A stretch of 64,000 nucleotides of DNA from Albugo candida (Eukaryota; Oomycota; Peronosporomycetes; Albuginales; Albuginaceae). Below, piece by piece: positions 10,459-21,500 of this stretch. The notes under the pieces were generated by a model. It did not search any database and was not told where the DNA came from. It was given only the letters and a program-made list of their open reading frames with translations. Position numbers and translations under genes: made by a program. Positions within the stretch are counted from its first letter, which is position 1. Each line of letters starts with the position of its first letter. The stretch spans positions 620,001 to 684,000 of the forward strand of contig CAJNAR010000150.1 in NCBI GenBank assembly GCA_905220665.1, read 5' to 3'.

Positions 10459-12032
10459 ATGCAAACCTACAGCTCCTCTCATTTAAGTTGCGATTTGAAC
10501 TACAGATGGATAATTATGATTGCTGAGAGCAATATTACATATTTACCCATGCATCAAAAACCAATGCAACTGACGTCGATCACGACACTTTCAGGGTTGA
10601 TCGAGTATCACAAAAGAGAGCTTGAAGCTCTTGAATTTGCTCCTAATCACCTCACCGAAACTTCTCATCATAATGGGCGCCTCGTTCGAGTACGTGGGCT
10701 ATTATTCCGAAAGAGAAAACTATCGTCAGTGTTGCGTGAAAGTGTAAGAGTAGAACTAACATGTCGATGCAATCCACCTTAGCAAGGGGCTCGTATTTGG
10801 GGATCTACGTCTCGATGATGATCGTATGTATATAAAAGTTGATCTCAATAATTTTAGTCTCATCTTCTGTCGATAGAGCTAGTGGAGTGCATGTTTCAAA
10901 GAAAAGCTGGACCGTCCGATGGTTTGAGCTCAAATTCATCGATTCCGGATATGTACTTTGTAACCCATGACTTGCATTTGGGAGATCTGATTATTGTGGA
11001 AGCGATAATACAAACAAAAAGCTTGTCATTGTCGTTTGCTGCCAAAGTTGTGTTGGATGTACACAGTGTCTTGCTAATCGAACCTTGGAAGGCTATACAC
11101 CCTTCAGCTCGATTTGATGCAGTTTGTCGCGAGTCAGATCGTATTCTTCATTCTGCAAAAGTATCAACCCAGGTGGCTACAGCAGGCAAATATATCAACA
11201 TGGTCTTGATTCAAGGGAAAAATGCCTGCAAGTATCATTTTAATGGAGGAAAAAATGGAACCTCGTGCTTACGTGGTGCAGATTGTCATTTTTGGCATGG
11301 AGAACTAGACGATTATGATAAAAATAAGAAGATATGGGCTCAAAAGCGCATACAGCAGCGTCTGGAATTAAGTCAATTAGATGGAGATGATATTGACCCT
11401 CATTCGAAAGCCTTCAAAGCAAAAAGAGCACGCATCTTTTGTGAGTGGCTGAGCAGTACTTTTGGAGAAAAAGCTTTACGCCAGGGCTCTGGTGTCGTTG
11501 ATGTTGCTGGTGGTAGAGGTGAGATCTCATTTGACTTATGGAATCGACGCGGAATTCCAACGACACTAATAGATCCAGTATGAGAAGCATCCTATTCTCC
11601 TCATGTTTTGATCATAATCAATGAAATTGTGATTCGTAGCGGCCACTAGTCGTCTCAAAGAGGAGACTGAAACAACTCGCTAAGTATGGGCGAGAACAGT
11701 GTCCACATATCGAATCATGCCTGACAGATGAATTGATAGCAAAATTCGGAAAGCTCTTCAATTCTTGCTCATTACTGGTCGGCATGCATCCCGATGAAGC
11801 CACAGAAGCGATTGTTGACACAAGCTTAGCACTCCGAAAACCATTTGCAGTCGTCCCATGCTGTGTTATGACTCGAAAATTCCCTGAGCGTCGCAGTCGA
11901 GATGGAACATTTGTAGCCACCTACAGCAATTTTGTACAATACTTGATGGAAAAAGATGCAAGAATAAAGACGTCTTTTCTTCCATTTGCAGGTCGAAATC
12001 AAGTTCTTTATATCGATAGTAAAATGAAATAA
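10459..12032 (+). CDS. OB-like / CCCH zinc finger / methyltransferase-like protein
   Basis: 471 residues from four exons, 10459-10743, 10787-10823, 10877-11577 and 11640-12032 (introns 43, 53 and 62 nt). The first part (GRLVRVRGLLFRKRKLSS, then GLVFGDLRLDDDQLVECM and LGDLIIVEAIIQTKS) resembles an OB-fold nucleic-acid-binding domain. A CCCH zinc finger follows, C-x5-YHFNGGKNGTSC-x5-DCHFWH. The C-terminal half looks like a Rossmann methyltransferase: GVVDVAGGRGEISFDL with its Gly-rich loop, TLIDPR, LVGMHPDEATEAIVD and FAVVPCCVM. This suggests an RNA-modifying enzyme, but substrate and exact family are unknown. A later start is possible (Met at 10517 or 10549), and the 43-nt first intron is the least certain boundary. 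Confidence 0.72.
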
Positions 12033-12894
12033 TTTCGTCGATTGCAAATTCACTCTGAGGTAAATCGTTGCTTTCAAACCCTTTCTATGATGATTGAAAG
12101 GCAGTACAATGAAATCAAATGGCAGGACTCACTGCGACACTGTGCAAAAGATGCGCTGATACAATGAAAGGATTATAAACACTCAGCAGTTCAGTCAAGT
12201 AATGGTTTGTAGCAGACGAGGTCGTTGACATTCGATAACAAGCGCGTTCATACGGTAAGACACTACTGAGAATCTTTCGAGCAAGCGTGGTGAATGGAGA
12301 AGAATCATTGACAGAGCCTGTGATTGGGTGCAGAAGCAGATAGATCTGCATCGAGGATCGTAAATCTTTATTATATTTGTATTTATTCTTAGCTCTCTAT
12401 ATTCCTCTATATTTCATTCGAATGGCTATTTTCAAGACGAAATACGTCCATGCCAACCTATAAAACGGTGCTGAAACTTGTCACTACTTCATAAGTATGA
12501 TGCGTACTGACGCCTGAACAGCAAAATCACAAATCTGACGTCTCGCACGCTACTCGCAGTACAATCTTGTAAATGATAGTAGCGAACTGCTCACTTTAGT
12601 TATTTTTGTAAACAAGGGGGTAGCGAAACAAATCAATTTGACCAGTATGATCATTTTATGCCGTGACATGTCTATATTCGCAGTCAAACACACCTAGTAG
12701 GATCAAAACGTTAGGAATATTAGTCGGATGCCTATAATCACAATTAATCGCAGCTAGTAGTATTGTAACGTAAGAAATAGTAGTCCGAGCCTCCCAAAGC
12801 ATCTCCTAATATAGATAACTACCAAAATAACAAAACAGGTTATAGTAATTACGATTAGGTACTGCAACTAGACTACGCTGCAATTGAACAGAGC
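12033..12894. other. Intergenic region before the duplicated block
   Basis: About 860 bp, mildly AT-rich, between convergent genes. It includes a short imperfect repeat around 12695-12790 (forms of AGTCNNATGCCTATAATCACA and CTAGTAGNATNNTAACGT). No gene is supported. Confidence 0.5.
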
Positions 12895-13131
12895 TAAGCC
12901 CATGATGACGTAATGAGGTCATCAAAAGCAGTTCCAGCACTTTTACAGTGTATCCAAATTGACGTGATGAGGTCGTGGACAACTGCATCGGGTGCTTGAT
13001 TCCCAGCTAGCTCTGCCAGCTACCATAAAGACGTAATGAGGTGATCATGGTAGTTTCCAGCAGTTGCATTGTATCCATATTGACGTTATGAGGTCATGGA
13101 CAAATGCGCCAGGTGCTTGCTTTCCAACTGC
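12895..13131. repeat. Two ~120-bp tandem units with palindromic TGACGT motifs
   Basis: Two diverged direct repeats (about 12895-13010 and 13015-13131) lie downstream of the coiled-coil gene. Together they hold four copies of TGACGTNATGAGGTCA or near forms, at 12906-12921, 12960-12975, 13029-13044 and 13081-13096. The TGAC...GTCA ends make each an imperfect palindrome. The same motif occurs twice downstream of the paralogue at 32545 and 32598. Confidence 0.75.
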
Positions 13132-13144
13132 ATACGACGCCGTG

Positions 13145-14305
13145 CTAGTACTGCGTATTGTCCTGTCCAGTTGATAACCTGTCCAGTAGTCTTTGTGCTT
13201 TAATCATACACTCGGAAGGCGCAATGAGGACATATCCGAGATCCGCTCGACGTTCATGAACTGCCATTTCTTGATTGGTACTTCTGTTTTCCGCGGTTTC
13301 ATCATAAAGTACACACGATATATCGTCGTCTTTGGTTTCTTCATCCGAGTCCGAATAACTAAGCTGATCCTCCAGGTACATGTTCACCTGCTCGAGCGTT
13401 GACTCGGCGTTCACAAATTCCGCATCCCATTCCATATTTTCTTGCTCCAATTGCTTGATCCTTTCTTCAGTGCGCTGATTTCGCTGTTGGTAAAAAAGCT
13501 TCATGCTGTTTAGAAGAGCCGTTTGCCTTTCTTCAATTTCGGGATCGATTCGTTTTGGTTGTTGATTCTCCATATACACTTCATACACTTCCAACATCGC
13601 CTTTGATCGAGCCAACTCCCGCTTGAGAATCGTCTGTCCATCCAACAGCTCCTTCAATTTTTCCCCGTCTTTTTCGTTTGCTTTGTAGGCATCCTCCAGC
13701 TTGCTTTGAGAAATGACATTGCTTTGACGGCTAGCTTCCAGTCTGTTGCTGAGTTCTTCCACGTCGGCTTTGAGCGCACCGATTTGTTGATTCGCGCTTT
13801 CAAGTTCAGAGTTCTTCATCTCCAGGGAGCTTAATAACTCCGCGTTCTGCCTCTTCAATTGCGCGATTTCGCTCGACTGCAGTTCGGATTCTGATGTTGA
13901 AGGTACTGGCATGGCTGGACTACTTGTCAGGGTCGACACCGCAGGAACTCTTGTAGTGGAGGTCGCCGCCGCACGCGCCCCCACACCCGCACGCACTACG
14001 GGCCCATCGACACGAGCCGCTGCTGGTGATGCTCGCGGAATCCGGGCTATTTGTCGAGTCGAAGTCGAAGTCGAAGTCGTCCTTGGTGCATTCGCACGGT
14101 TGATGCGCGTCACATTGGACGTCGTCACATTTCTTGTTGTTGTTGTCGATGTCGAGGGGCGCTGCTGGGTTGGTGCCGGCGTTGATGTCCTCGTTGCTGG
14201 TGTTCGCATCGCATATCCACCTCCGACACGCTTCATTGTCGCTGGAGTTGCATTCCGAGTTGATGGCACATTTGCCACCGTGGTCGCTCTTGTTGATCGC
14301 TGCAT
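13145..14305 (-). CDS. Thr/Arg-rich coiled-coil protein, paralogue A
   Basis: Single-exon protein of 386 residues; no family recognised. Residues 1-140 are basic, low complexity and rich in Thr, Arg, Ala and Pro, containing the conserved MKRVGGGY near the start. Residues about 145-300 form a long heptad-rich coiled coil (IAQLKRQNAELLSSLEMKN, ANQQIGALKADVEEL and later EERIKQLEQENMEWDAEF). The tail is acidic (SYSDSDEETKDDD), ending RLSTGQDNTQY. The start at 14303-14305 matches the paralogue at 31270 and follows an in-frame stop. No signal peptide or membrane segment. A structural or DNA-associated scaffold would fit the composition, but that is inference. Its partner 17 kb away lies in the opposite orientation. 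Confidence 0.8.
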   Translation of the reverse strand: MQRSTRATTVANVPSTRNATPATMKRVGGGYAMRTPATRTSTPAPTQQRPSTSTTTTRNVTTSNVTRINRANAPRTTSTSTSTRQIARIPRASPAAARVDGPVVRAGVGARAAATSTTRVPAVSTLTSSPAMPVPSTSESELQSSEIAQLKRQNAELLSSLEMKNSELESANQQIGALKADVEELSNRLEASRQSNVISQSKLEDAYKANEKDGEKLKELLDGQTILKRELARSKAMLEVYEVYMENQQPKRIDPEIEERQTALLNSMKLFYQQRNQRTEERIKQLEQENMEWDAEFVNAESTLEQVNMYLEDQLSYSDSDEETKDDDISCVLYDETAENRSTNQEMAVHERRADLGYVLIAPSECMIKAQRLLDRLSTGQDNTQY

Positions 14306-14485
14306 TGAAATGGTTAGTTTTCAATAATATGAAAAAGAACGATACAGACAAGTGTTGACCTGACCTGACCTCGCGAGTCTCTTAGCATGATTCTGCATGC
14401 TGATTGGAGACATTATCCTATGGAAAAAGGCCGCGTTTGCTACCGATTGGAGTCGGAATGAGAAGCGGTAGTAGTGGATGAGATG

Positions 14486-14575
14486 GATTCAATGGGTATA
14501 TCTCATTTTGTGTGTCTTTTGCAATGAGAAAATTGATGCAAAGGACACACAAAATGAGATGTACGCATTGAATTC
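14486..14575. repeat. Long conserved hairpin, copy A
   Basis: Inverted repeat 181 nt upstream of the coiled-coil start codon. The core arms, 14500-14523 and 14537-14560, are 24 nt with one mismatch (ATCTCATTTTGTGTGTC start); the loop is about 13 nt. Pairing continues outward with a few mismatches to about 40 nt per arm. The structure is conserved upstream of paralogue B at 30996-31087. Confidence 0.85.
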
Positions 14576-15335
14576 ATGCAATTCCTGCCATGGAATGGCT
14601 ATTTTTAGAATCGGCGGTAAGGTCTACCGTAAATTCCAAGTATAGCGGTAGTGTGGATATGCCGGATGCCGACGGTGTGGCACTCATATTAGAGGTCTGT
14701 GCTTACTTGATATTGTATATCCATAGATAGATAATGTACATGTCGTAGAAGGAAAATGAAAGTTAATTAACACGTTACAAGTAATTTGAACATGACATGT
14801 ATCTACGACTGTATTGCGTTCTCACATGAATGGCTCCAGTCTAACGACTCTCATCCATTGGAATAGATCATCCTCTATACCAGTTTCTGAACTTCCGTTG
14901 TTATACGCGAGCTTGGTTGTCAAAGGGTGGATCCAGACAGTTTTTGAGTGCGATTTGATGTTATGTGATCAATCTATCAAATCTATCTTAAGGCTACTAA
15001 GATAACTGGTCCGTTGAGTACCGACGCAACATACATAAGGTCGGTAATGGAGAGACAACACGATGTAATTCTCATACTTTGCCCGTCACGTTGCGAGGAT
15101 ATATTTCTCACTTTAGAAGCATCAATTTGTTCTCACTTCACAGTTGGGGCACTAAACGATGCAGAGTGCTGCGAGTTGTGCGATGTGAGCATTCCCGCGC
15201 TTGCCGGCCATCTTCCTTTTCAAGGCGATAGTGTTTGCTTTAAGTGAAAATAGAGCCACCATTTTTTCCCTCTCGATCCGTCCATTATGGGGTATAACCG
15301 CTGTATACGGTCTTCTTCAACCGTGTACACCTTCG

Positions 15336-17984
15336 CTACTGATGGCGTTTTTCAAGGTCTTCATTCATCCCACTGCTCGTAACAGCACTTTCTTTTGAGG
15401 AGGCAGTCAAATCATTGCTCTCTGTAGTCGTTGGGAAGTTGCCAGACCCGAGATGTCCTTGATATCCGTTCTCGACGCTTTGTTTTTGTGTCGGGTATTG
15501 TTCTGGTGTACATTTGGCTTTCTGAAGGTCATCTTTACAGACCTTGGGAGTTGTATCTTTTTCTGAATCCAATCCATCTGCACTCAAGCGACCAAAGCAT
15601 CGAAATCCATCGTTTTTCCTATCAGTTCTTGCAGGCGACCAGTTGGTAGCAGAAAACGATTTCACCGAGTAATTTGTAAGGCAACTTGCTTCCAGGTATG
15701 CAATAAAAATTGGTTCCAGCTTTGCTGTATCCATCTCCATGACTGAGTCTTGGTACTCATTGCCTGGATGCAACATAAGCCACTGGGAACATGTACCATT
15801 GTACATGACACAGTACAATAACTTCTTTTCTTTGTTAAAGTAACCACAATGTGGTAGAGCTGCCTAATAATATACCAAAGGACATTTTAGATTGGTTTGT
15901 GCATTTTTTTGGTCCAACGTGCAATACATGTTCGGAGTACTTCCAATTGACGTCTTTTAAGACCTAAATCATATCCCAGTTCCACCAATTACTTCTTTTG
16001 TCGATACTTGATGGCAGATTGGATGAGCTGAGCTTTGTACGTATCGCCCAGCACAAATTTAGCAGTTTTGTGTAGCATCTCAGGGAACATGCCTGGAAAT
16101 CTAGGAAGGTGTAGGATATTGAGTCTTCGCAGAGCCGGGTTTCGTACAAGCAGAATCCGTTTCAAAACTAGACGATAGGAAACCAATGCATCAAGAATGT
16201 AATGCAGCTTCTGAGGATGCCACGGTGCGGGGTTTGCATCCTAATTTCCTTTTGTATAAAGAAAGAAGTCGTCTTCGATCAGTGTGCCGTGTCGATATAA
16301 ACTAACATTCCATTCTGAACTGGCAGTACATACGTCTTTTCTGTCTTCCGTACCATATCTAGTACAAGTTTTATCTGTAATTCACTGAAAGTGATACCAA
16401 TTTGTCGACATTGTCCTATAAACTCCAAAATCTTTATTTGTGACTGCTCAAAATACTCTGTCAGTCCCCAAGGACGAAGATAAAGAGCACGTTGTCGTAG
16501 ACCGTGGCATCCGACAAGCAACATGCAGACTGGTCCATATTGTGCGTACAGCATCCACCATGCTCAAAGATTTTACTACTGCAAATCTGTCGTGCTAAGC
16601 AGCTTTATGCGGTTCATCTGCTCCAATTGAGAGCATTCGCCGCTGCACAATAGCACATTCTCCTTTGCAAATCGCACTGCAAGTCTCGTTGTTGATTTTC
16701 TCATCATCTGATCCTATTGTTGCGGATGGAAAACACCATTGATAGGAGCTGCGAGGGAGGAACATGGAATGTGATAGTGCTGTTGGCAACCTGACCCAAC
16801 AAAAGTTTCCTCAGACACTGCTGGATTTCTATCCATGGGCTACATACATCATAAGTCACTTTGGCGAAATGAGTTGAACAAGAACTCCTTCATTTTTATA
16901 GAGAGCTATGTGAACAATACATTTTGACAGTAATTGACGCACAACTTCCATCTAGTTGGCTACATCATCGGACATCTGAAAGCACCAATCAAATTGTCGA
17001 AGACTAGTTTTTTTGAAATGCTGAATAAGGGCAAGAAGATGCATCTGATAGAAACGCAGATGACAGTAGACTCTTTCATCGTTTGACGATGGTACCGTAC
17101 AGAAGCCTCGTACTTGTCGTAAGAGATGCTAACCGATTTTCCGCTCAAACAACACGTGACAATGTCGCGGTTATACTTTATAAACATCTGTTAAGCTGAC
17201 CGTATCGAGAACACGTGTTGATATGATATGAACTGTTCTCAGACCACAAGTTCTCAATTCGCAGTGACTCCTTTGATTATAAATTTGTATTGTCGATTGA
17301 AAGCCCCATTGCACATGCATGAATTCTTCGTGGGTCTGGCTATATATCGTACTCTCTCGGAAGATTCGGAAGCGATGCACATTCCCATTGATTCGGATCA
17401 AGACATACGGCGCGAAAGAACGCTCGCTTGTCGACGCAGACAACATATTCGCGGTCACGTTAATACCATCAGCAACCCAGTAATCCAACATATCAAAGTT
17501 GCTGTTCAAACAATCGAGAATCGAGTCACCGCGGAGAAGTACACTCAGCATCTTAACTGACTTGGCCTGCATAAAGGGGTTAGACTCCGTTCTCCGTATG
17601 AATCATCCGCACTTGTTCTGTATTCCGCTGGATGGGTGGGATGAATCATTGCAAGTGCTAGGCCGGTAGATACCCACTTGTGTCGAAAAATGCTGCGTCC
17701 TTGGCCACGCACAAAAAATACCACGGTAGATCCAGGCATCTGGACTTCGTCGCTACCTTTATTCATAGCAAACACAATTGTAGGAGCGCAAGATATCGAG
17801 GCGTCTGCACTACCAACGTGGATATCTATCAACGATGACGTCATCTTCTTCTATGCTACGACTGAGCGGAAAAAGTCAAATACATCTTTGCGTTCTACTA
17901 TTGCATTCGCTATCTCTGTGAAATGATTATGCGGAGACAATCACCCGCCCAAGCTGCTTAGCTTACAACTCGTTTTCGCGTCAT
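15336..17984 (-). CDS. Intron-rich gene, unidentified; C2-like segment
   Basis: A run of minus-strand coding segments separated by short introns; I could not close the full model. The likely start is ATG 17982-17984 (MTRKRV, then a GTAAGC donor), followed by IANAIVERKDVFDFF. Strong segments are 17545-17844 in part (VVFFVRGQGRSIFRHKW), 17171-17572 (APYVLIRINGNVHRF...THEEFMHVQWGFQSTIQI), 16279-16554 (ILEFIGQCRQIGITFSEL, perhaps winged-helix), 15989-16220 (LHYILDALVSYRLVLKRILL, LPRFPGMFPEMLHKTA) and 15336-15850 (GYFNKEKKLLYCVMYNGTC...). The APYVLIRINGNV...EEF pattern resembles a C2 domain. Product unknown; it could also be two genes. Confidence is for coding potential, not for exact ends. Confidence 0.45.
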
Positions 17985-18546
17985 TTAATTAGATGAGTTA
18001 CAGGGGAGTGGACATGTGCTCTTAAGCCGATTAGTTACGACTTTGAACGCATTTTCGATAGATGTCTAAACCTTTTATTGAAACCATTTCAATGCTGACT
18101 ACGTCTTTCGATGGTCCCACAAAACTTTCGAGAATGTCGACTCAGACGAAAGATTGCAATCTCAAATGGAAGCTCATGGATTAATAAAGCACCGCTATTC
18201 AATATGGAAGACTGATCTTTCAATTTCTACGAGTATATCAGGAAGGAAGAACGACAAAACTATAAGCAAAATACTGAATTGAATTTATATGCTAAACCTG
18301 AAGACAAATGGATGTACGCCCGGCTTAACTGCTACAATCGTTCTCTCCCATAATGCGACAATGTAAAGTGTCCATTTCCCCAGGCCGATGAGCAAAAAAA
18401 CTCTCGCAAATAAAAGTCAATTGACTTCGTTCAGCAACAAATGTTAATGTGGCATTATCGCAAACTAATAGGCAGGTAAGTGTACGTGATCAATACTTTG
18501 GGATCATATTTGCACCGCCGACATTGTATCGCCTCTGGAGTATAGA
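17985..18546. other. Intergenic region downstream of VPS34
   Basis: About 560 bp with no convincing ORF, RNA or repeat. It lies between the VPS34 stop and the start of the unidentified minus-strand gene. Confidence 0.5.
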
Positions 18547-21500
18547 CTATCGGAGCCGTGTAGCCACTTTGTGAATGTATTCCATCAATACGGGAAACAA
18601 AGCCGTGACACTGTCATTGATAAGACCAAGAAAAAACTGTTCTGCTTGCTCATCGGTCAAATCAAGTCGAAATTTTTCTTGAACTTTTTGCAATGTGGTT
18701 TCCGGATCGTTGGTTAATTCTTCGATTCCTGCATCAACCATCAAACTCAAAAGATTTAATATGAGGTCGGCACTTTTTCGCAACCAGTTGTATGCTTGAC
18801 AGCAATAGGTTTTGAATCGAAGATAATGAACACTTTCCAGGCCACCCATTCCTTCGACCATCTCTTTTGTTAATTTGAAAGGTGGAGGTAGCAGTTTCGG
18901 ATCAGCTCCAAAAATAAAGCCAAAGTCGATATGAAATAAATGGCCCTCTGTCTTCATCATCAAATTATCGAGATGACGATCTCCGATCCCCAACAAATAT
19001 GTCAACACGCAGTACCCTGCAACAGACTTTATGTAGTTACTCAGTGCTTCCGGGGCAACACCGTAATCACCATGCGGATCAGGATGATGCTTGCGCAAGA
19101 AAGAGAGAACTTGCGGAGATTCAAAATTGGATACGACGTACGAAACTGGGTACGAATCTTGCACAAATTCCATAAGTCCATTGTCGGTACCAGTTGCCAG
19201 TATTCGATAAGGAGTCAGCTTGAGGTCTAAATTTACTTTTTTCAAAAGGCGGTCCATGAGGATGAACATTTGCATAATGAGCTGATCTTGGCGCAGATCA
19301 TCCCCATTTTTGACCATAACTTTGTACATTGGACCCTCACGATCCCTATTCAAGTACTGGATCATTCTTGCTGGGAGAGACTCACGTATAACACTTGACT
19401 CGTTATAGCTAAGTGATCGGCTTGGTGCTTGTTCTGTAATATCTCCATTTGAGCTTATCATAGAAGCATTTAGAGTCACGGCACCACTTTGTGCTTGTGG
19501 AGATTGTACTGTCTGGAATTGAATAACAGCTGGATACAACGCACTTTTGAACATTTTGGTCGAGGCAGGAGCAATGCCACTAAGATAAATGTTGGGGTCC
19601 AATGGCAAGCGAATCAGCATTCCTTTTGGCCATGGCAATTGCTTGAGATATTGCCGGAGTTTTTCTTCTTTTTGATCCTTTTTACCTTTTTCTTCTCTTG
19701 CTTTAGCTTGACAAGTCAGGATTCGGTCCATAAAGTCTCGCTGTGCCATCAACATCTCATACATAAGCCGTTTCTCTTCATCTTGTTTCAACTCGTCCAT
19801 CATTTTAGTCAACACAACTCGAAAGATCTCAGCGTCCAGGCTCACATCGCTGGCTTCAACACGAAGGTACCAATAAAAATAATTGGCCATCTGAAAGCTG
19901 GTGGTGGAGCGATCGATCAGAAACCGTGCCAGCGGCCCAAGTGTTTCGCCAGATATCTGGCCAAATCGTTCAGACTCGGCATCGCTGTTAGGTATGCCTC
20001 GATTTGTCTCATCCGATGTAGCAGCAGGTCCACGGGATGTTGATGTCTTTTTCTCATACCTTAACGCCTGAACCAGCTGAAGTAGATAATCCAATATTTC
20101 TTCATTTGTTGCTTTTGAGAGGGTGGAAACAGCAAAGTTGCGGATATTTTCATGCTTGAACTCCTTTTCTCGTCCAAGAAGCTTGAGAGCATCGGCAATA
20201 TCGATTTCACACCACTGATGCAATAAATCAATTGCTTGTTTGACTTCTGTTTCATCATTCCAGTCCACAGAGAGTAGAAATTTGATAACTGCTTTTTTAT
20301 TATCCGTCAATGTATATCTGAATTTCCATAGTAAATCTTTGTCTTCGTTCTTCAAAGAGTCCGTGGGAGTTGCTAGTAATACCTCAATACGAGCTTTCTC
20401 GTTTCTGGAAGGTTTGAGATTCGGATCGATCGATCCGCGCAGAATATCTCGAGCAAGTTTTCGGTACTTTCGCTCCGCCGGATTTTCAGCATTCATATCA
20501 GGATCCCAAATAGAAATCAATAATCCTGGATCTGATGAAGATAGGTGGAATTTCCCTGGTGTCATTCCAGTTGTCGAAACTGCTGATGTCGTATCTGAAT
20601 CGTGAAGGTAATTGATACCGCCTGCTCCATTCGTGCTAGTATGAGCTCCATTACTTGCCAGGCTCCCATAATGACCCATTGTTGCGGTTCTCTTAGGCAA
20701 ATTGTATTCTCCTGTCGTAGTCGTAGTCGAACCAGTAGAATTGGCTGCGACCGTATGAGCCATAAGATTTCTTTGTGAGTAAGGTTCTTCCTCATAAATG
20801 ACCGGGTATTCGAAAAAGGGCATCTCAATCCACAGCACAGCGTGGTCTCGATATACACAAAACGGACTCCAAGGCTCATTTTGTCCAGGTGGCTCGTACC
20901 CTCGTCTTATTCTCGATATTCTCCTATCTGTCACCCCATCCATCCATTCGTTACTTGGAATTTCCTTCCGATCATATTTCTCTCTTAACTTATCTAATCG
21001 AAAGCATTCTTGTTTATTCCACTCATCATCCACTTCAAAGGGTGTCGTAGAGGCTGGAGACGGATCTGCTTCTCGATCCTTCCAAATACGAAGTCCCTGA
21101 AGACCATCTCGCAAAACGCCATGGTGCGTGAATAGAGGGATTGTGCTTCCCCCCAGTGGTGTCCATCCAACACCCCATACATTCACAACCAAATGCGCGT
21201 GACGCGTCAGATCGCGATAATTAAGCGGGAAAGATAGCCATTCGTTCCAATATAAGCTTGTTTCACTACATTTAGTCGGCCCTTTAGTGCTGATTAACAT
21301 CGGGTGCATTGGTAAGCCGTCGGAGAAAATCTGTGCCGTCACAAAAACTTCACTCATTGCAGAATCACGTAATTGCTCGAGTTCATTGCCTACAAATTGC
21401 TCTAGACTCAGACGATACAAATCAAAGGATAAAAAGGTGGACTTTGTTTCGACATCTTTATTATTGGAAAGGTTTTCTACTGATGAAAGCGGACCGCAAA

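Larger units (their letters stand above)
12895..14740. repeat. Inverted duplicated segment, copy A
   Basis: About 1.85 kb that is homologous, in inverted orientation, to about 30840-32630. Similarity covers the 3' flank with the TGACGT motifs, the coiled-coil coding region and about 430 bp of 5' flank (hairpin, then TTTTTAGAATCGGCGG and GTGGATATGCCGGATGC). The copies differ at many positions, so the duplication is old. Edges are judged by eye. Confidence 0.8.

Noticed and set aside
12895..13131. Possible CRISPR-like array
   Set aside because: Only two diverged long units with no uniform repeats and spacers, in a eukaryotic genome.
13911..14327. Plus-strand ORF opposite coiled-coil copy A
   Set aside because: Val/Ala-rich complement of the Thr/Arg-rich repeat-like coding region; no independent motif.
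14486..14575. Hairpin as a bacterial-type terminator
   Set aside because: Eukaryotic context, located upstream of a gene, no T-run, and much too long.
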